Source of the DNA: Rhodopirellula europaea 6C
GTDB lineage: Bacteria > Planctomycetota > Planctomycetia > Pirellulales > Pirellulaceae
DNA length: 58,352 nucleotides
Assembly (NCBI RefSeq): GCF_000338295.1
Contig: NZ_ANMO01000212.1
Coordinates: 1-58,352, forward strand
Reading direction: 5' to 3'
Of this stretch, positions 9,375-18,076 are shown one piece after another; within the stretch, counting starts at the first letter, position 1; every line of letters begins with the position of its first letter. The position numbers and the translations under genes were made by a program. The notes under the pieces were generated by a model that saw only the letters and a program-made list of their open reading frames with translations, ran no database searches and was not told the origin of the DNA.

Positions 9375-11693
9375 ATGCCAGATGACCCGCAAAGTGCCGA
9401 CACGCCTCATTCGATTGGCAAGTCGTCGATTGATCGGTATGCGGGTGATGGCTTGGCGAACCGGGTGAGACATCTGAAGACGACTGGAAACGAAAGGTCG
9501 TTCTCCGTCGTCGATTCAGATGACGTGCCTGGCGTACTTTCCGACACCGGTTTTCGGCCATCGATGCCACTGGTTCCGTGGTTCACACGGCGGCGTGTCG
9601 CGACCGGGATCTCCGTCCTGGTGGTTTTGATAACCGCGTGTATGGCCGGGGCCATCTTGGCATCAGCGATACAACGCGCGACCGAAAACTTGGTCGCTCA
9701 TTCGTTGCAGTCTGTTTTGGCGGCCAACGTGCATTCGTTGGAAATGATGTTTTCTGATTTGCAAGGCGAATCGGAACGTTACTCACGGGACGAACGCGTC
9801 CGCCAACTTAGTTTGCAATTGTTGCGTGGTGACGACGAGCTGACCCCGTATGAAGGTGAGTCGATTCGACACGAGCTGCGTGTGATAATCCCAGAGTTGA
9901 TCGGGACCGTTCCGTGGCTGGTGATGAGTCGCGACGGAGTCGTTTTGGCCAGCAGTCGCGAATCGATCATCGGGTTGAAAGTCGAGTTTTCGAAACTCAA
10001 TCACGAGCGATTGATCGGCGGAAAGTCGACCCTGGCGATGCCACAGCGTTTGGGGGAAACTGAAAGTCAGACCGTGGTCATGGTGTCGATGTCACCCTTG
10101 ATGGACCGCAATCAGTGCTTCGGGGCGTTTGGTTGGGTGATGGAAGCCGACGACCGATTCAGTGATTTGTTGAAGATCACGCAGTCGGGGGAAACAGATG
10201 AGTCGTACGCGATTGATGGTCGCGGGCGAATGCTTTCAACCAGTCGGTTTGAAGTTCAATTGGCCGAGAAAGGGTTTCCCGAGTACAGCGTGTTGAATTA
10301 TCAGATGCGTGATCCCGGGGCTGATGTTCTGGCCAGCGATCAGCTCACGATTCCAATGCAGCAATTGCCCCTGACTCGAATGGCCGATCAGGCGACTCGC
10401 CGTGCCGACGGGATGGAGTTGGAAGGGTACCGCAACTATCGCGGCGCAATGGTTGTGGGCGCGTGGAAATGGTTGCCGGAATTCGACATGGCGGTCGCGA
10501 CCGAAATCGATGTGGCGGAAGCGTATCAACCAGCGACGATTCTTCGGCGAGTTCTCATTGCAACTCTTGCCGGTGTGGTGACGTTATCCGGAATCGCGTT
10601 GAGTTTGATCGCGTATTCACGGCACCGAGCGATTCGCAAACCTCCAATGGCAGCAGAAGAAGAAGGCGATGGTCGCCGAATCGGGCAATACCGAATTTTG
10701 GAATTGTTGGGTGTTGGTGGGATGGGATCGGTATATCGAGGCCAGCACGAATACTTACGCCGCGATGTCGCGATCAAGGTGCTGGAAGGTGAGCGATTGT
10801 CGACTCGATCGGTGGCGCGGTTTCATCGCGAAGTTCAGTTGACGTCGACGTTGAGACATCCAAATACGATCGCGATTTATGACTTTGGTCAGTGCAGTGC
10901 GGAAACCGGCGAATCTCAGATCGGAAGTTCGCGAATCGGCGAGGAAGTGGATCCTGCCGAAACGTTCTACTACGTGATGGAATACATCGACGGCATCTCG
11001 CTGCAACAATTGATTGATTACTACGGGCCTCAAACGCCCGAGCGAACAGTGCATTTCTTGCTGCAGATCTGCGGGTCGATCTCGGAAGCCCACAACGCCG
11101 GTTTGATTCATCGAGACATCAAGCCGGCGAACATTCTAGTGAGCGCACACGGTGGTCTTTGGGATCACATCAAGGTGTTGGATTTTGGATTGGTCAAAGA
11201 CATCGGCGGTGATTCGAATTTAACGCTTCAAGAAGGCGTGACGCGTGCCGACTCGATGACGGGCACGCCGCTTTACATGGCACCCGAAACCATTCGTGAT
11301 CCCGCCGCCGCTTCACCTCGTGCGGACATCTATTCGATCGGGTCAGTTGGCTACGCGTTGCTGACCGGGCGTCCGATCTTCGAAGGTGACTCGGTGATCG
11401 ACCTGTGTTTGAAACAGCTCGAGCAAAACCCACCTCGTCCTGAAGATCGCTTGCAACGTCGATTGCCGACTGCATTACAGGATATCTTGATGCGTTGCTT
11501 GGATCGTTCCGCATCGAAGCGATTTCAAACGGTTGCAGAGTGCACCGCGGCACTGGAGTCACTGCCGGAAGCCGGGCGATGGACGCAAGCCAGATCGGTC
11601 GAATGGTGGGCGAACGAATTCGAACAGGCTGCTCGAACGCAGCCTGGCCAGACCAAGAACCCAACCGTTGACGACACCGCGTTGACGCGATGA
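9375..11693 (+). CDS. Membrane Ser/Thr protein kinase with extracytoplasmic Cache-like sensor
   Basis: A 772-residue protein. Residues 1-75 are cytoplasmic and low-complexity; TM1 is at about 76-98 (GISVLVVLITACMAGAILAS); then about 295 extracytoplasmic residues resembling a double Cache sensor (VPWLVMSRDGVVLASS, later YRGAMVVGAWKWLPEFDMAV); TM2 is at about 394-413. The kinase domain spans about 437-715 with glycine loop LGVGGMGSVYRG, lysine in VAIKVLE, HRDIKPANI, DFGLVKD and MAPETI, all intact. It should phosphorylate cytoplasmic proteins in response to an external small ligand. Cache domains are usual in chemoreceptors and histidine kinases; pairing with a Hanks-type kinase is less common. 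It starts 71 bases after acs on the same strand. Confidence 0.93.
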   Translation: MPDDPQSADTPHSIGKSSIDRYAGDGLANRVRHLKTTGNERSFSVVDSDDVPGVLSDTGFRPSMPLVPWFTRRRVATGISVLVVLITACMAGAILASAIQRATENLVAHSLQSVLAANVHSLEMMFSDLQGESERYSRDERVRQLSLQLLRGDDELTPYEGESIRHELRVIIPELIGTVPWLVMSRDGVVLASSRESIIGLKVEFSKLNHERLIGGKSTLAMPQRLGETESQTVVMVSMSPLMDRNQCFGAFGWVMEADDRFSDLLKITQSGETDESYAIDGRGRMLSTSRFEVQLAEKGFPEYSVLNYQMRDPGADVLASDQLTIPMQQLPLTRMADQATRRADGMELEGYRNYRGAMVVGAWKWLPEFDMAVATEIDVAEAYQPATILRRVLIATLAGVVTLSGIALSLIAYSRHRAIRKPPMAAEEEGDGRRIGQYRILELLGVGGMGSVYRGQHEYLRRDVAIKVLEGERLSTRSVARFHREVQLTSTLRHPNTIAIYDFGQCSAETGESQIGSSRIGEEVDPAETFYYVMEYIDGISLQQLIDYYGPQTPERTVHFLLQICGSISEAHNAGLIHRDIKPANILVSAHGGLWDHIKVLDFGLVKDIGGDSNLTLQEGVTRADSMTGTPLYMAPETIRDPAAASPRADIYSIGSVGYALLTGRPIFEGDSVIDLCLKQLEQNPPRPEDRLQRRLPTALQDILMRCLDRSASKRFQTVAECTAALESLPEAGRWTQARSVEWWANEFEQAARTQPGQTKNPTVDDTALTR

Positions 11694-11762
11694 TCGGTTG
11701 GTGGCGAAGACGATGCGTCAGCGTTCGCTGCCAAAGCGTTTGTTGCCGCTTTGGAATCACGC

Positions 11763-11787
11763 CGACGGACTTGGAAGTCCATCGTAC
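11763..11787. repeat. Dispersed palindrome GGACTTGGAAGTCC, copy 2
   Basis: Identical over 25 bases to 4687-4711. It lies in the 131-base gap between the ends of the convergent kinase and methyltransferase-like genes, the same kind of site as copy 1 (between convergent gene ends). Confidence 0.8.
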
Positions 11788-11824
11788 GGGGAACAAGTGC
11801 TTCAATCGCCTGGGCTGGGCCCAA

Positions 11825-12550
11825 TTAGGCGGCTCGGCGAGTGGCGCGAAGCGTTGTCGAGTTCGACGCCGTGGATTGCCATTTGCCGTTGGTTTGACGC
11901 AGGATCATCGTGTCGGCATACGAGACCTTGCTCAGCACCGTGTCGAGTTCCGCCAACGTCTCGGCATCGAGCGATGGATCGAGAATGATCGCGTCCATCA
12001 TGCCCAGGCGGTGCAGCACCGTCACGACTCCTCGAGCCGCGTTTTCGGGAACGATGGAGGGACGAATCGCGAGTCCCGCCAATTGGCCGTGGAAGTCACG
12101 CAGTTTGACTGTGCCGCCAACCATTTCGAATTGATCGATCACGGCATACTTGAGTGCCGGGTTGGTCTCGGCCAACGCATGCACGACAGCCGGAGTTCGC
12201 GAACCGTCGCCGACGCCGATTTCCAAGATGCTGGACGGTTGAAGCTTGGTCAGTGTTTTGACCAACGCGTCGTGCTCGCCTCGCGACAGCATCGACAAGA
12301 CGCCGCGTGCTGCTACGGCCGGTTTGGATTTCGCAACGGATGTCGGTGTCGGGACGCTCGCCTGCGGTGCAGCGACCGGTTTGGAAGCAGCCATCGTCGT
12401 CTTCTCGGATGGCTTGCTGGCCGTTTTCTTGCGAGCAGCCGGCTCGGGTTGGGTAGTACCCGGCGACGTGGTCGCAGGGGCAGCCTCGAGAGTCACCTTT
12501 GGTTGAGGAGTGACTCCACGCAGCGAATTCCACAGCTTCTTCAAAGGCAT
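11825..12550 (-). CDS. Class I SAM-dependent methyltransferase-like protein with Pro/Ala/Lys-rich N-terminus
   Basis: 241 residues. Residues 1-82 are a low-complexity Ala/Pro/Lys/Thr linker. The folded part has ILEIGVGDGSRTPAVVHAL at about 108-126, a good SAM-binding motif I, then YAVIDQFEMV (motif II position) and MDAIILDPSL. No specific catalytic motif is visible and the domain is short (about 155 residues), so it may bind SAM or a nucleotide without being an active methyltransferase. The long charged leader is unusual for the family. The opposite strand carries a 359-codon open frame (11690-12769) that looks like a shadow. Confidence 0.8.
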   Translation of the reverse strand: MPLKKLWNSLRGVTPQPKVTLEAAPATTSPGTTQPEPAARKKTASKPSEKTTMAASKPVAAPQASVPTPTSVAKSKPAVAARGVLSMLSRGEHDALVKTLTKLQPSSILEIGVGDGSRTPAVVHALAETNPALKYAVIDQFEMVGGTVKLRDFHGQLAGLAIRPSIVPENAARGVVTVLHRLGMMDAIILDPSLDAETLAELDTVLSKVSYADTMILRQTNGKWQSTASNSTTLRATRRAA

Positions 12551-12800
12551 TGCCTGAGACCCTTCCTAGCTTGGCTCGTCTGGCGACGTGCATTGGCGGT
12601 GACCGATCCATCCAGTGGTTCCCATCGGAACAATTGGCACCGAAATTCATCGCCACAAACGAGAGTCTGGTTAGGCAAGATTGGAAAGAATCGCCGGGGA
12701 CGATTTCAGGGTCTCGCCGACGGATCAGGGGCTCACCCTGGGCTGATGAAAATCTTGGCAGGGTGGTAAGTGCGCGAACCGAATGCAACTCATTGAAAAA

Positions 12801-12857
12801 TGCAAATTGATGCGAATTCATCCACGCATTCCGGCATTTTACATTTGTCAATTTGCA
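12801..12857. other. AT-rich inverted repeat in the 12551-12952 gap
   Basis: TGCAAATTGA at 12801-12810 and its exact complement TCAATTTGCA at 12848-12857, separated by 37 bases, in the only clearly AT-rich part of this 402-base gap. It is downstream of the ATP-grasp gene (minus strand), so it may be a terminator or RNA stability element. The rest of the gap shows no gene I can support. Confidence 0.35.
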
Positions 12858-12952
12858 CTTTAACTTTTTCAATAGCGACAAACGCCGAATCAATATCATT
12901 CGTCGGAAACCGCCCAAACCGCCTTGTTGATTTCATCTTTATCAGCCCAAGC

Positions 12953-13978
12953 TCAACCCATCCAAGCGGCTCGGTAGCTCAACCCGAGGTTGAGAATGCG
13001 TTGGATCAACGATTCGTAAGGGATTCCGGCGGCTTCGGCGGATTCCGCGAAGTCTTCCCCGTATTCGATATTGGGGTTCGCATTGGCCTCGATTACGAAG
13101 ACCTCGCCTGTGGGAGTCATCCGCAGATCCATGCGAGCGTAGCCGCTCATGTGAAGCGCTCGATAAACCCGTTTGCAAAGTTTGGCAATGTGCTTTTGCT
13201 GGAGCTCGGTCAAGCCTTCGGCGGCATGACAAGTGATGTCGTGTTTCTCCTGGTATTTCCGGTCCCATTTGACGCGGCTGGTCGCGATTCGTGCGGACTC
13301 GTCAGGCATTTTTCCAAAGTCCATTTCCCAGGCGGGAAAGGTCACCAATCGAGTGTTGCCCATCACGCCGACATACAATTCGCGGCCTTCGATGTACTGT
13401 TCGACGATCACGTCGCCGCCAGTTTTCTCGTGTAAGAATGCGACTCGTTCGGCGAGTGATTCGTCGTTGTGCACAATCGAGGCTTGAGCGATCCCGAACG
13501 AAGCATCCTCGATGGTCGATTTGACGAACAAGGGGAACTCGAGCTTTTTCGGACGACGCACCGCACGGCCGTTGGGAAACACCGCGAAGCGTGGCGTTGG
13601 GATGCGGTGATACATCAGCAGTTTTTTCGACAATGCCTTGTCTTTGCTGAGCATCAATCCTCGCGGGTTGCATCCGCTGTAGGGTTGCTGCATCAATTCG
13701 AGATAGCTGATCACGGCGAAATCGTACGTGACCACACCGTAGAACTCTTCCAACAACATGTAGGTGATGTTGGGTTGAAAGTTCTGTAGTGCCGCACGAA
13801 TCGGGGCCAGATCGTCAAAGATGCCCAGTGGCAAAACCTCATGCCCGAGCCCACGAAGGGTTTCGCAGACGTCGTATTCCGCCTTCCATGGGTCGGATTC
13901 TTTGTCGGTGAATCCTTCCAGGGTATCCGGTGGAACGTTGCCTTCTCGGACCAAAACCAGCACACGCAATTTGCTCAT
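12953..13978 (-). CDS. ATP-grasp ligase, D-alanine-D-alanine ligase-like
   Basis: 341 residues. The N-terminal Rossmann-like part (MSKLRVLVLVREGNVPPD) is followed by an ATP-grasp domain from about residue 110: DKALSKKLLMYHRIPTP, FPLFVKSTIEDASFGIAQAS, DVIVEQYIEGRELYVGV and the magnesium site VFVIEANANPNIEYGED. It resembles Ddl but lacks convincing Ddl substrate motifs, and Ddl normally sits with mur genes, absent here. ATP-grasp ligases join a carboxylate to an amine through an acyl phosphate, so a peptide or amino-acid ligase is likely. The next gene upstream (same strand, across 339 bases of repeats) is an HEAGH metallopeptidase. Confidence 0.9.
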   Translation of the reverse strand: MSKLRVLVLVREGNVPPDTLEGFTDKESDPWKAEYDVCETLRGLGHEVLPLGIFDDLAPIRAALQNFQPNITYMLLEEFYGVVTYDFAVISYLELMQQPYSGCNPRGLMLSKDKALSKKLLMYHRIPTPRFAVFPNGRAVRRPKKLEFPLFVKSTIEDASFGIAQASIVHNDESLAERVAFLHEKTGGDVIVEQYIEGRELYVGVMGNTRLVTFPAWEMDFGKMPDESARIATSRVKWDRKYQEKHDITCHAAEGLTELQQKHIAKLCKRVYRALHMSGYARMDLRMTPTGEVFVIEANANPNIEYGEDFAESAEAAGIPYESLIQRILNLGLSYRAAWMG

Positions 13979-13999
13979 GACAGAGTTCCTGCGGCGAAG

Positions 14000-14290
14000 A
14001 GGTCGTGCCGTTTTACTTCACCCTCCCCTTGGAAGGAGGTCGTGCAGTTTTGAAGTGCCGTGCTCGCAAGGTTGAAGTCACCCTCCTGAACGGAGTTGGG
14101 GAGGGTCGGAATGCGAGCGTTCAGCGAGAATTCCGGGGAGGGTAGTACGCGTTTTTTCCCGTGCTCGGCCCTCACCCTCGCGTACGCCTGAACGGCGTCG
14201 CTCGACCTCTCCCCAAACTTTGTTTCGGGAGAGGTACGCCGTGTGTAAAGCTGCCGAAAAGCGGCACTTGAAAACTGCACGACCTCGAAG
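14000..14290. repeat. Mosaic intergenic repeat, copy A
   Basis: The gap between the ATP-grasp and metallopeptidase genes is filled with pieces also found at 49424-49690. Shared modules: GTTTTACTTCACC at 14010-14022 (49435-49447, direct); about 40 bases at 14102-14144 including GCGAGCGTTCAGCGA (49640-49684, inverted); CGGCCCTCACCCTCGCGTAC at 14166-14185 (inverted at 49598-49617). Two copies of the GTGCAGTTTT-AAGTGCC motif lie at 14041-14060 and 14262-14280 in opposite orientation. No gene is visible here. Confidence 0.75.
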
Positions 14291-14317
14291 GGTCGAGGGG
14301 AGCTGGATTCGCTCGTT

Positions 14318-15379
14318 TTAGACCGCTGCACGATGGCCTCCTTCGTGAAGGAAGTTTGTCGTGCGGACGGCGACCAGGATCATGGCATCTCGTTTGGTTT
14401 CTTCCGGGGACGCACCAAGTCGAAGCTGCAGTTCGCGGCAACGTTCGATCATTTCTTGGATGACTTGATCGATCGTGTAAGCGTATTCGCCGGTCCATTT
14501 GGCGACGGAACCACGCAGTTCGGTTCGAATGCGGCTTAGAAATGCGGCCGCGGTGACGTTACGGCGGTGGGCGTCGTCGGAAGAGAACAAACGCCGGAGG
14601 TCGTTGTCGTAGACGCTGGGTAGATCCAGTCCGTAGTGCTGGCGTTTGCGTTCGTAGTGCGTTCGCAGTGTCTTGCGAATGCGACTGATAGGGTCCAAGG
14701 TCGCCCGGCATTGCACGCGAGGCTTTTTGCCTTGAAGCGACGTCATGAGTTCGTTCACCATCTTCAACTTTTCGATCGCTGGCCAATCTTTGTAGCGAGT
14801 TCGCCAACGCGAACCGGGCCGCAACCAAACCGCGAATGTTTCGGCGAAATCCTCCAGCGGGTGGACCTGAGCGTACCACATGTCGAGGTGCAAAACGTAG
14901 TCGCGGCTGGACGGCTTGGGCTGATAGTATTCTGGGTAAGGCAGCGAGGTTTTGCCGAATGTGTTGCGGTAGATCGCCTTGCGCCGCAATCGAAACGCGG
15001 TGTCGATTGCATGGCCGGCTTCGTGCCGCAAAATTTTCATGCACCATTCGTGGGTGCCACCTTCGACCTCCAGCAACTGCTTTCGTTCCAGTCGCATGAG
15101 CCGGGGATGTGCCAAATAAAACGGAATGGCGATCCCAGGGATTTCATCGGGTGAAAACCAATCTTCACTTAACCAACAGTGGGGAGTGAATCGGAGATCG
15201 CGGTCGGCGAGCTCAGCGTTGAGTTGCTCGATGCGTTTCTTCAGCGGCGAATTGGCAATCGTGACACCCAGGTCACATATCCGTAGATCGAGCAATTGCT
15301 CGTCAGAGAGAGAATCGAGATCCGGTTTGCGTTTGGCCATCAATCCGTGGTGCTGAGAATCCGTTGAGGGAGTGGCCAT
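14318..15379 (-). CDS. Putative zinc metallopeptidase (HEAGH family)
   Basis: 353 residues (340 if the internal ATG at 15340, MAKRKPDLDSLS, is used). HEAGH at residues 119-123 (LRHEAGHAIDTAF) supplies two zinc ligands and the catalytic Glu; EDFAETFAVWLRPG about 80 residues later is a likely source of the third ligand, as in gluzincins. No signal peptide, so cytoplasmic. It resembles the putative zinc-binding metallopeptidase group of bacterial genomes, whose substrates are unknown. It lies upstream of the ATP-grasp ligase on the same strand, separated by repeats, a pairing that suggests peptide ligation and cleavage. Confidence 0.85.
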   Translation of the reverse strand: MATPSTDSQHHGLMAKRKPDLDSLSDEQLLDLRICDLGVTIANSPLKKRIEQLNAELADRDLRFTPHCWLSEDWFSPDEIPGIAIPFYLAHPRLMRLERKQLLEVEGGTHEWCMKILRHEAGHAIDTAFRLRRKAIYRNTFGKTSLPYPEYYQPKPSSRDYVLHLDMWYAQVHPLEDFAETFAVWLRPGSRWRTRYKDWPAIEKLKMVNELMTSLQGKKPRVQCRATLDPISRIRKTLRTHYERKRQHYGLDLPSVYDNDLRRLFSSDDAHRRNVTAAAFLSRIRTELRGSVAKWTGEYAYTIDQVIQEMIERCRELQLRLGASPEETKRDAMILVAVRTTNFLHEGGHRAAV

Positions 15380-15510
15380 CCAGGAACGTTCCGCCGAGAC
15401 ATTTTCCTGGTGACGTGCTGTCGATCCACGCTCAGTGTATTCACGGTCTCTTCAGATGCGAGTTCAAAGAGGCGTGAAAGACCAGTCGTGAAACACGAGC
15501 GGTGCGATTG

Positions 15511-16230
15511 TCAGTTGCCTTTGCTCTTGCCCTTCCAACCGCGACTGCGTTCTTCGGGATAGAGTCGCTCGCCATTGCGACGGGCGTGACTCCGCGGACT
15601 GGGATCCCAATTTTTCGCGTCGCCTTCGGCGGTGATCAACGCGATGTCGTCCATCGAGATATCGTGCAGAGCTGCCAACTGACGCATCGAATTGTCATGG
15701 ATGGCTTGCTGGCTTTTCTCCATTGTCGAACGCACTGGATTTCCGTCGGGAACCAGCAATGGTGCCTCGATCGTGGTCCGGGCGGAGTCGCGAATTTGAT
15801 CGTAAATCGCACGGCGTTTGCTTTCAGGGACGCTTGCGATCGGCAATGCCGCGAGTTCCTCTTCGCTGAGTACGACCAGGACCGGTTTGTCATCTTCCGT
15901 GGATGCCACGTCCGATGTCTGAGACCCGCTCGTCTCGGATGACGCGTCAGAATCGGAGCCGCCCACGAACATGACCGCCAGCACCCCGACCATCGCGAAA
16001 ACCAGGACTCCGACCAATACCCCGGCCAGCAGCGGCACGTTGATGTCACCGGCCGGCGAAGAAGCTTTCTTCTTCCTCGGCTTCGCCGATGCGGCCTGCG
16101 GTTCCGCTGCGACTTGAGCGTATGCAACACCAAAAACATGGCCGCACGATGGGCATCGAGCGGTCACCACCGACGGGGGAACATTGGCGGTCGTGTTGCA
16201 TTGCGGGCAGCGGACGGAACGATTGCTCAT
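15511..16230 (-). CDS. Zinc-ribbon single-pass membrane protein
   Basis: 239 residues. The N-terminus is a zinc ribbon, CPQC at 8-11 and CPSCGHVFGV at 26-35 (MJ0042-like), followed by a Lys/Ala linker and one transmembrane segment at about 65-92 (VPLLAGVLVGVLVFAMVGVL). The remaining 140 residues are probably extracytoplasmic, begin with an acidic Ser/Asp stretch, and include LVVLSEEELAALPIASV. The C-terminus is basic (ERSRGWKGKSKGN). No enzyme motif. Such ribbon-plus-TM proteins are frequent in planctomycetes; role unknown. It is in line with the upstream secreted protein gene (60-base gap). Confidence 0.85.
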   Translation of the reverse strand: MSNRSVRCPQCNTTANVPPSVVTARCPSCGHVFGVAYAQVAAEPQAASAKPRKKKASSPAGDINVPLLAGVLVGVLVFAMVGVLAVMFVGGSDSDASSETSGSQTSDVASTEDDKPVLVVLSEEELAALPIASVPESKRRAIYDQIRDSARTTIEAPLLVPDGNPVRSTMEKSQQAIHDNSMRQLAALHDISMDDIALITAEGDAKNWDPSPRSHARRNGERLYPEERSRGWKGKSKGN

Positions 16231-16289
16231 GGGCGAGTCGGGCTGTGATTTGGTGAGATAGAAAGGAGCGAGACTGGTTTGATGGCGAC

Positions 16290-17846
16290 TTACCGAGTGG
16301 GCAGCAACGAAGCGGACAAGGAACCAACCATCGGCAGCATTTGCTCAAACCGTTGTTTGATCGAATCCGCTCGGCGACCGGTCAGCCCATGAGAATCAAT
16401 GTGACTAATCTCGTCGGAAAGTGATTCCCAGACCTCCGCTAGCTCCGCCGCGGTGCGTTGCAATCGATCCAGTGGCTGGCGTCGGTCCAAATCCTCGTGC
16501 AGCTTTTTTGCCAGCTCGTACAACCGGTCGGTTCCCCGAAGAACTTCACGCTCGTACGAATCGGGGCTCAGGTAGCGGGCGTAGCGTTTCAGGTCGGCTC
16601 GGAAGTATTCGGCGGAGCCTTCTAAAGACGCGGCGTCGGACATCAAGGTCTGCCGCGTTCGAGGCGACAACTCACCCTGGTTGGAGCCACCCCCAGGGAA
16701 TCCGCCACCTGGAAATCCTGTGCCGGGATAAACCGGGCCGGGGTAACCGGGCGATGGATAGCCGGGACCGGGAAGCGGTGTTGGTCGTGGTGGCGGAGGC
16801 ATCCACAACAGTGCATAAGTTTGGTCGCCGCACTGGGCGATGCGGGCGAGTCGACGATCCAGAACCGGATCGCGAAGCATTGCCAGTTCGCTCGCGTAGG
16901 CTTGCCAACGAGCAACGAAATCGGTGAAGCGGCTGACGATCTCGTCGTACTGAACCGACTCGGCGTGGTCGGCTTCTTCCAAGATCGCCTCGCGAAGCAA
17001 TCGGCCTCGGTGCACCAAATCGTGGGCTTGGTCTGATGGCACCCGTGCGGTTTCGACGTCATCGAGTAACGCTTGCATGTATGTCGCGGCGATGATCATT
17101 TGGTCGTGCAACCCGTGACGATCGAACTGAGGTTCAATCTTCATCAAACGCGAAAGCTTGCGGCCGGTTTGATCACAGTTGGCAACGATGGAACGCAGCC
17201 GATCCGATCGATTTGGAATCGAGCGGACTTGAAAGGAAAGCTCTCGCCAGCGTTGATCCAGACTTCGGTACGGATCGCGGAGCAACGAAAGTGAGTTGGC
17301 GCCGTCACATTGACGTAGCACCGTGCGCGCGAGTGCTTGGACTTGATAGGTCTCCGGCAATAGCGCTCGGATGCCGGCGTCGCGTCGTGACAGATCTTGC
17401 AGTTCGTCTTTGAGCGACGCCAGTTCGCGATCCATTTGAATCAGCAGTTCGGCGAATTGCCCAACCTCTCGCGAATTGGTGCGGATCGTTTGTGGGCGAT
17501 CCGGGCGGCGATCGTCGCGAGGTCTGTCCGGTTGAATCGGCGGGCGATTGCCGGGGATCGGCGGGCCAAGTGGTCCTGCGGGAAAATCGCCGGGACGTGG
17601 TGCGGGCGCGGGCGGCCGACCGCCGCGATCTGTTTCCCGCTTAGAAAGTTCGTCTTGCAGCTTCTTTTCCGCGATCGAGCGAAACAGACTTTCTAAGAAG
17701 GAACCGTTTTGTGCGACGGCCGCCGGTGCGATCAGCAAGCTGAACATCATGCCCGCCAGCAGCAACGCGATCACGCCGATGTGCGAGCGATGCGAAGAGG
17801 CAAGTCGATGGCGAGAGGCAGACTCGCGGAAGATAGAAGTGAGCAT
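16290..17846 (-). CDS. Large secreted alpha-helical protein of unknown function
   Basis: 518 residues with a signal peptide (hydrophobic run HIGVIALLLAGMMFSLLIAP, cut near AVAQNG). Residues 65-110 are Pro/Arg/Asp-rich (PPAPAPRPGDFPAGPLGPP). Two largely helical regions follow, separated at about 360-400 by a Pro/Gly linker built of short PGYPG and PGGGF repeats. The second helical half repeats the theme of the first, so this may be an internal duplication. No catalytic motif seen. Predicted periplasmic or envelope-associated. A 230-base divergent region separates it from the pilM/N-like gene. Confidence 0.85.
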   Translation of the reverse strand: MLTSIFRESASRHRLASSHRSHIGVIALLLAGMMFSLLIAPAAVAQNGSFLESLFRSIAEKKLQDELSKRETDRGGRPPAPAPRPGDFPAGPLGPPIPGNRPPIQPDRPRDDRRPDRPQTIRTNSREVGQFAELLIQMDRELASLKDELQDLSRRDAGIRALLPETYQVQALARTVLRQCDGANSLSLLRDPYRSLDQRWRELSFQVRSIPNRSDRLRSIVANCDQTGRKLSRLMKIEPQFDRHGLHDQMIIAATYMQALLDDVETARVPSDQAHDLVHRGRLLREAILEEADHAESVQYDEIVSRFTDFVARWQAYASELAMLRDPVLDRRLARIAQCGDQTYALLWMPPPPRPTPLPGPGYPSPGYPGPVYPGTGFPGGGFPGGGSNQGELSPRTRQTLMSDAASLEGSAEYFRADLKRYARYLSPDSYEREVLRGTDRLYELAKKLHEDLDRRQPLDRLQRTAAELAEVWESLSDEISHIDSHGLTGRRADSIKQRFEQMLPMVGSLSASLLPTR

Positions 17847-18076
17847 GTGTGGCCCGCCTGATTACAGGTCAAGGGAGGGCTCGGCGTGGTTTGGTGTGCA
17901 CTCGCCAAGCAATTGGATTGATTGTTGCCATCGTAACAGTTTGCCAACACGGCGCCGTCGTTCCGTCTGGTATTGCCGCCAAGATCTAGGCAGCCCACCA
18001 CAAGTGGGTGGAATCTTTCTACCTGGACGGGTTTTGACCTCAGACGCAAAGGGAAGAATGCCGTTGCCACGAGCAT

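Noticed and set aside
11690-12769. 359-codon plus-strand frame over the methyltransferase-like gene
   Set aside because: Arg/Gly/His-rich shadow; the minus-strand frame has a SAM-binding motif and better composition.
12096-12917. 273-codon minus-strand frame running into the 12551-12952 gap
   Set aside because: It overlaps the methyltransferase-like gene in another frame and its gap portion has no protein-like pattern.
12953-13978. Assignment of the ATP-grasp protein as ddl
   Set aside because: Fold and ATP/Mg residues fit, but substrate-specific Ddl motifs and mur neighbours are missing, so only a Ddl-like call is made.
14000-14317. CRISPR-like or integron attC-like array in the repeat-filled gap
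   Set aside because: The repeats are few, unequally spaced, variably oriented and lack the attC RYYYAAC/GTTRRRY boxes; no cas or integrase gene is present.
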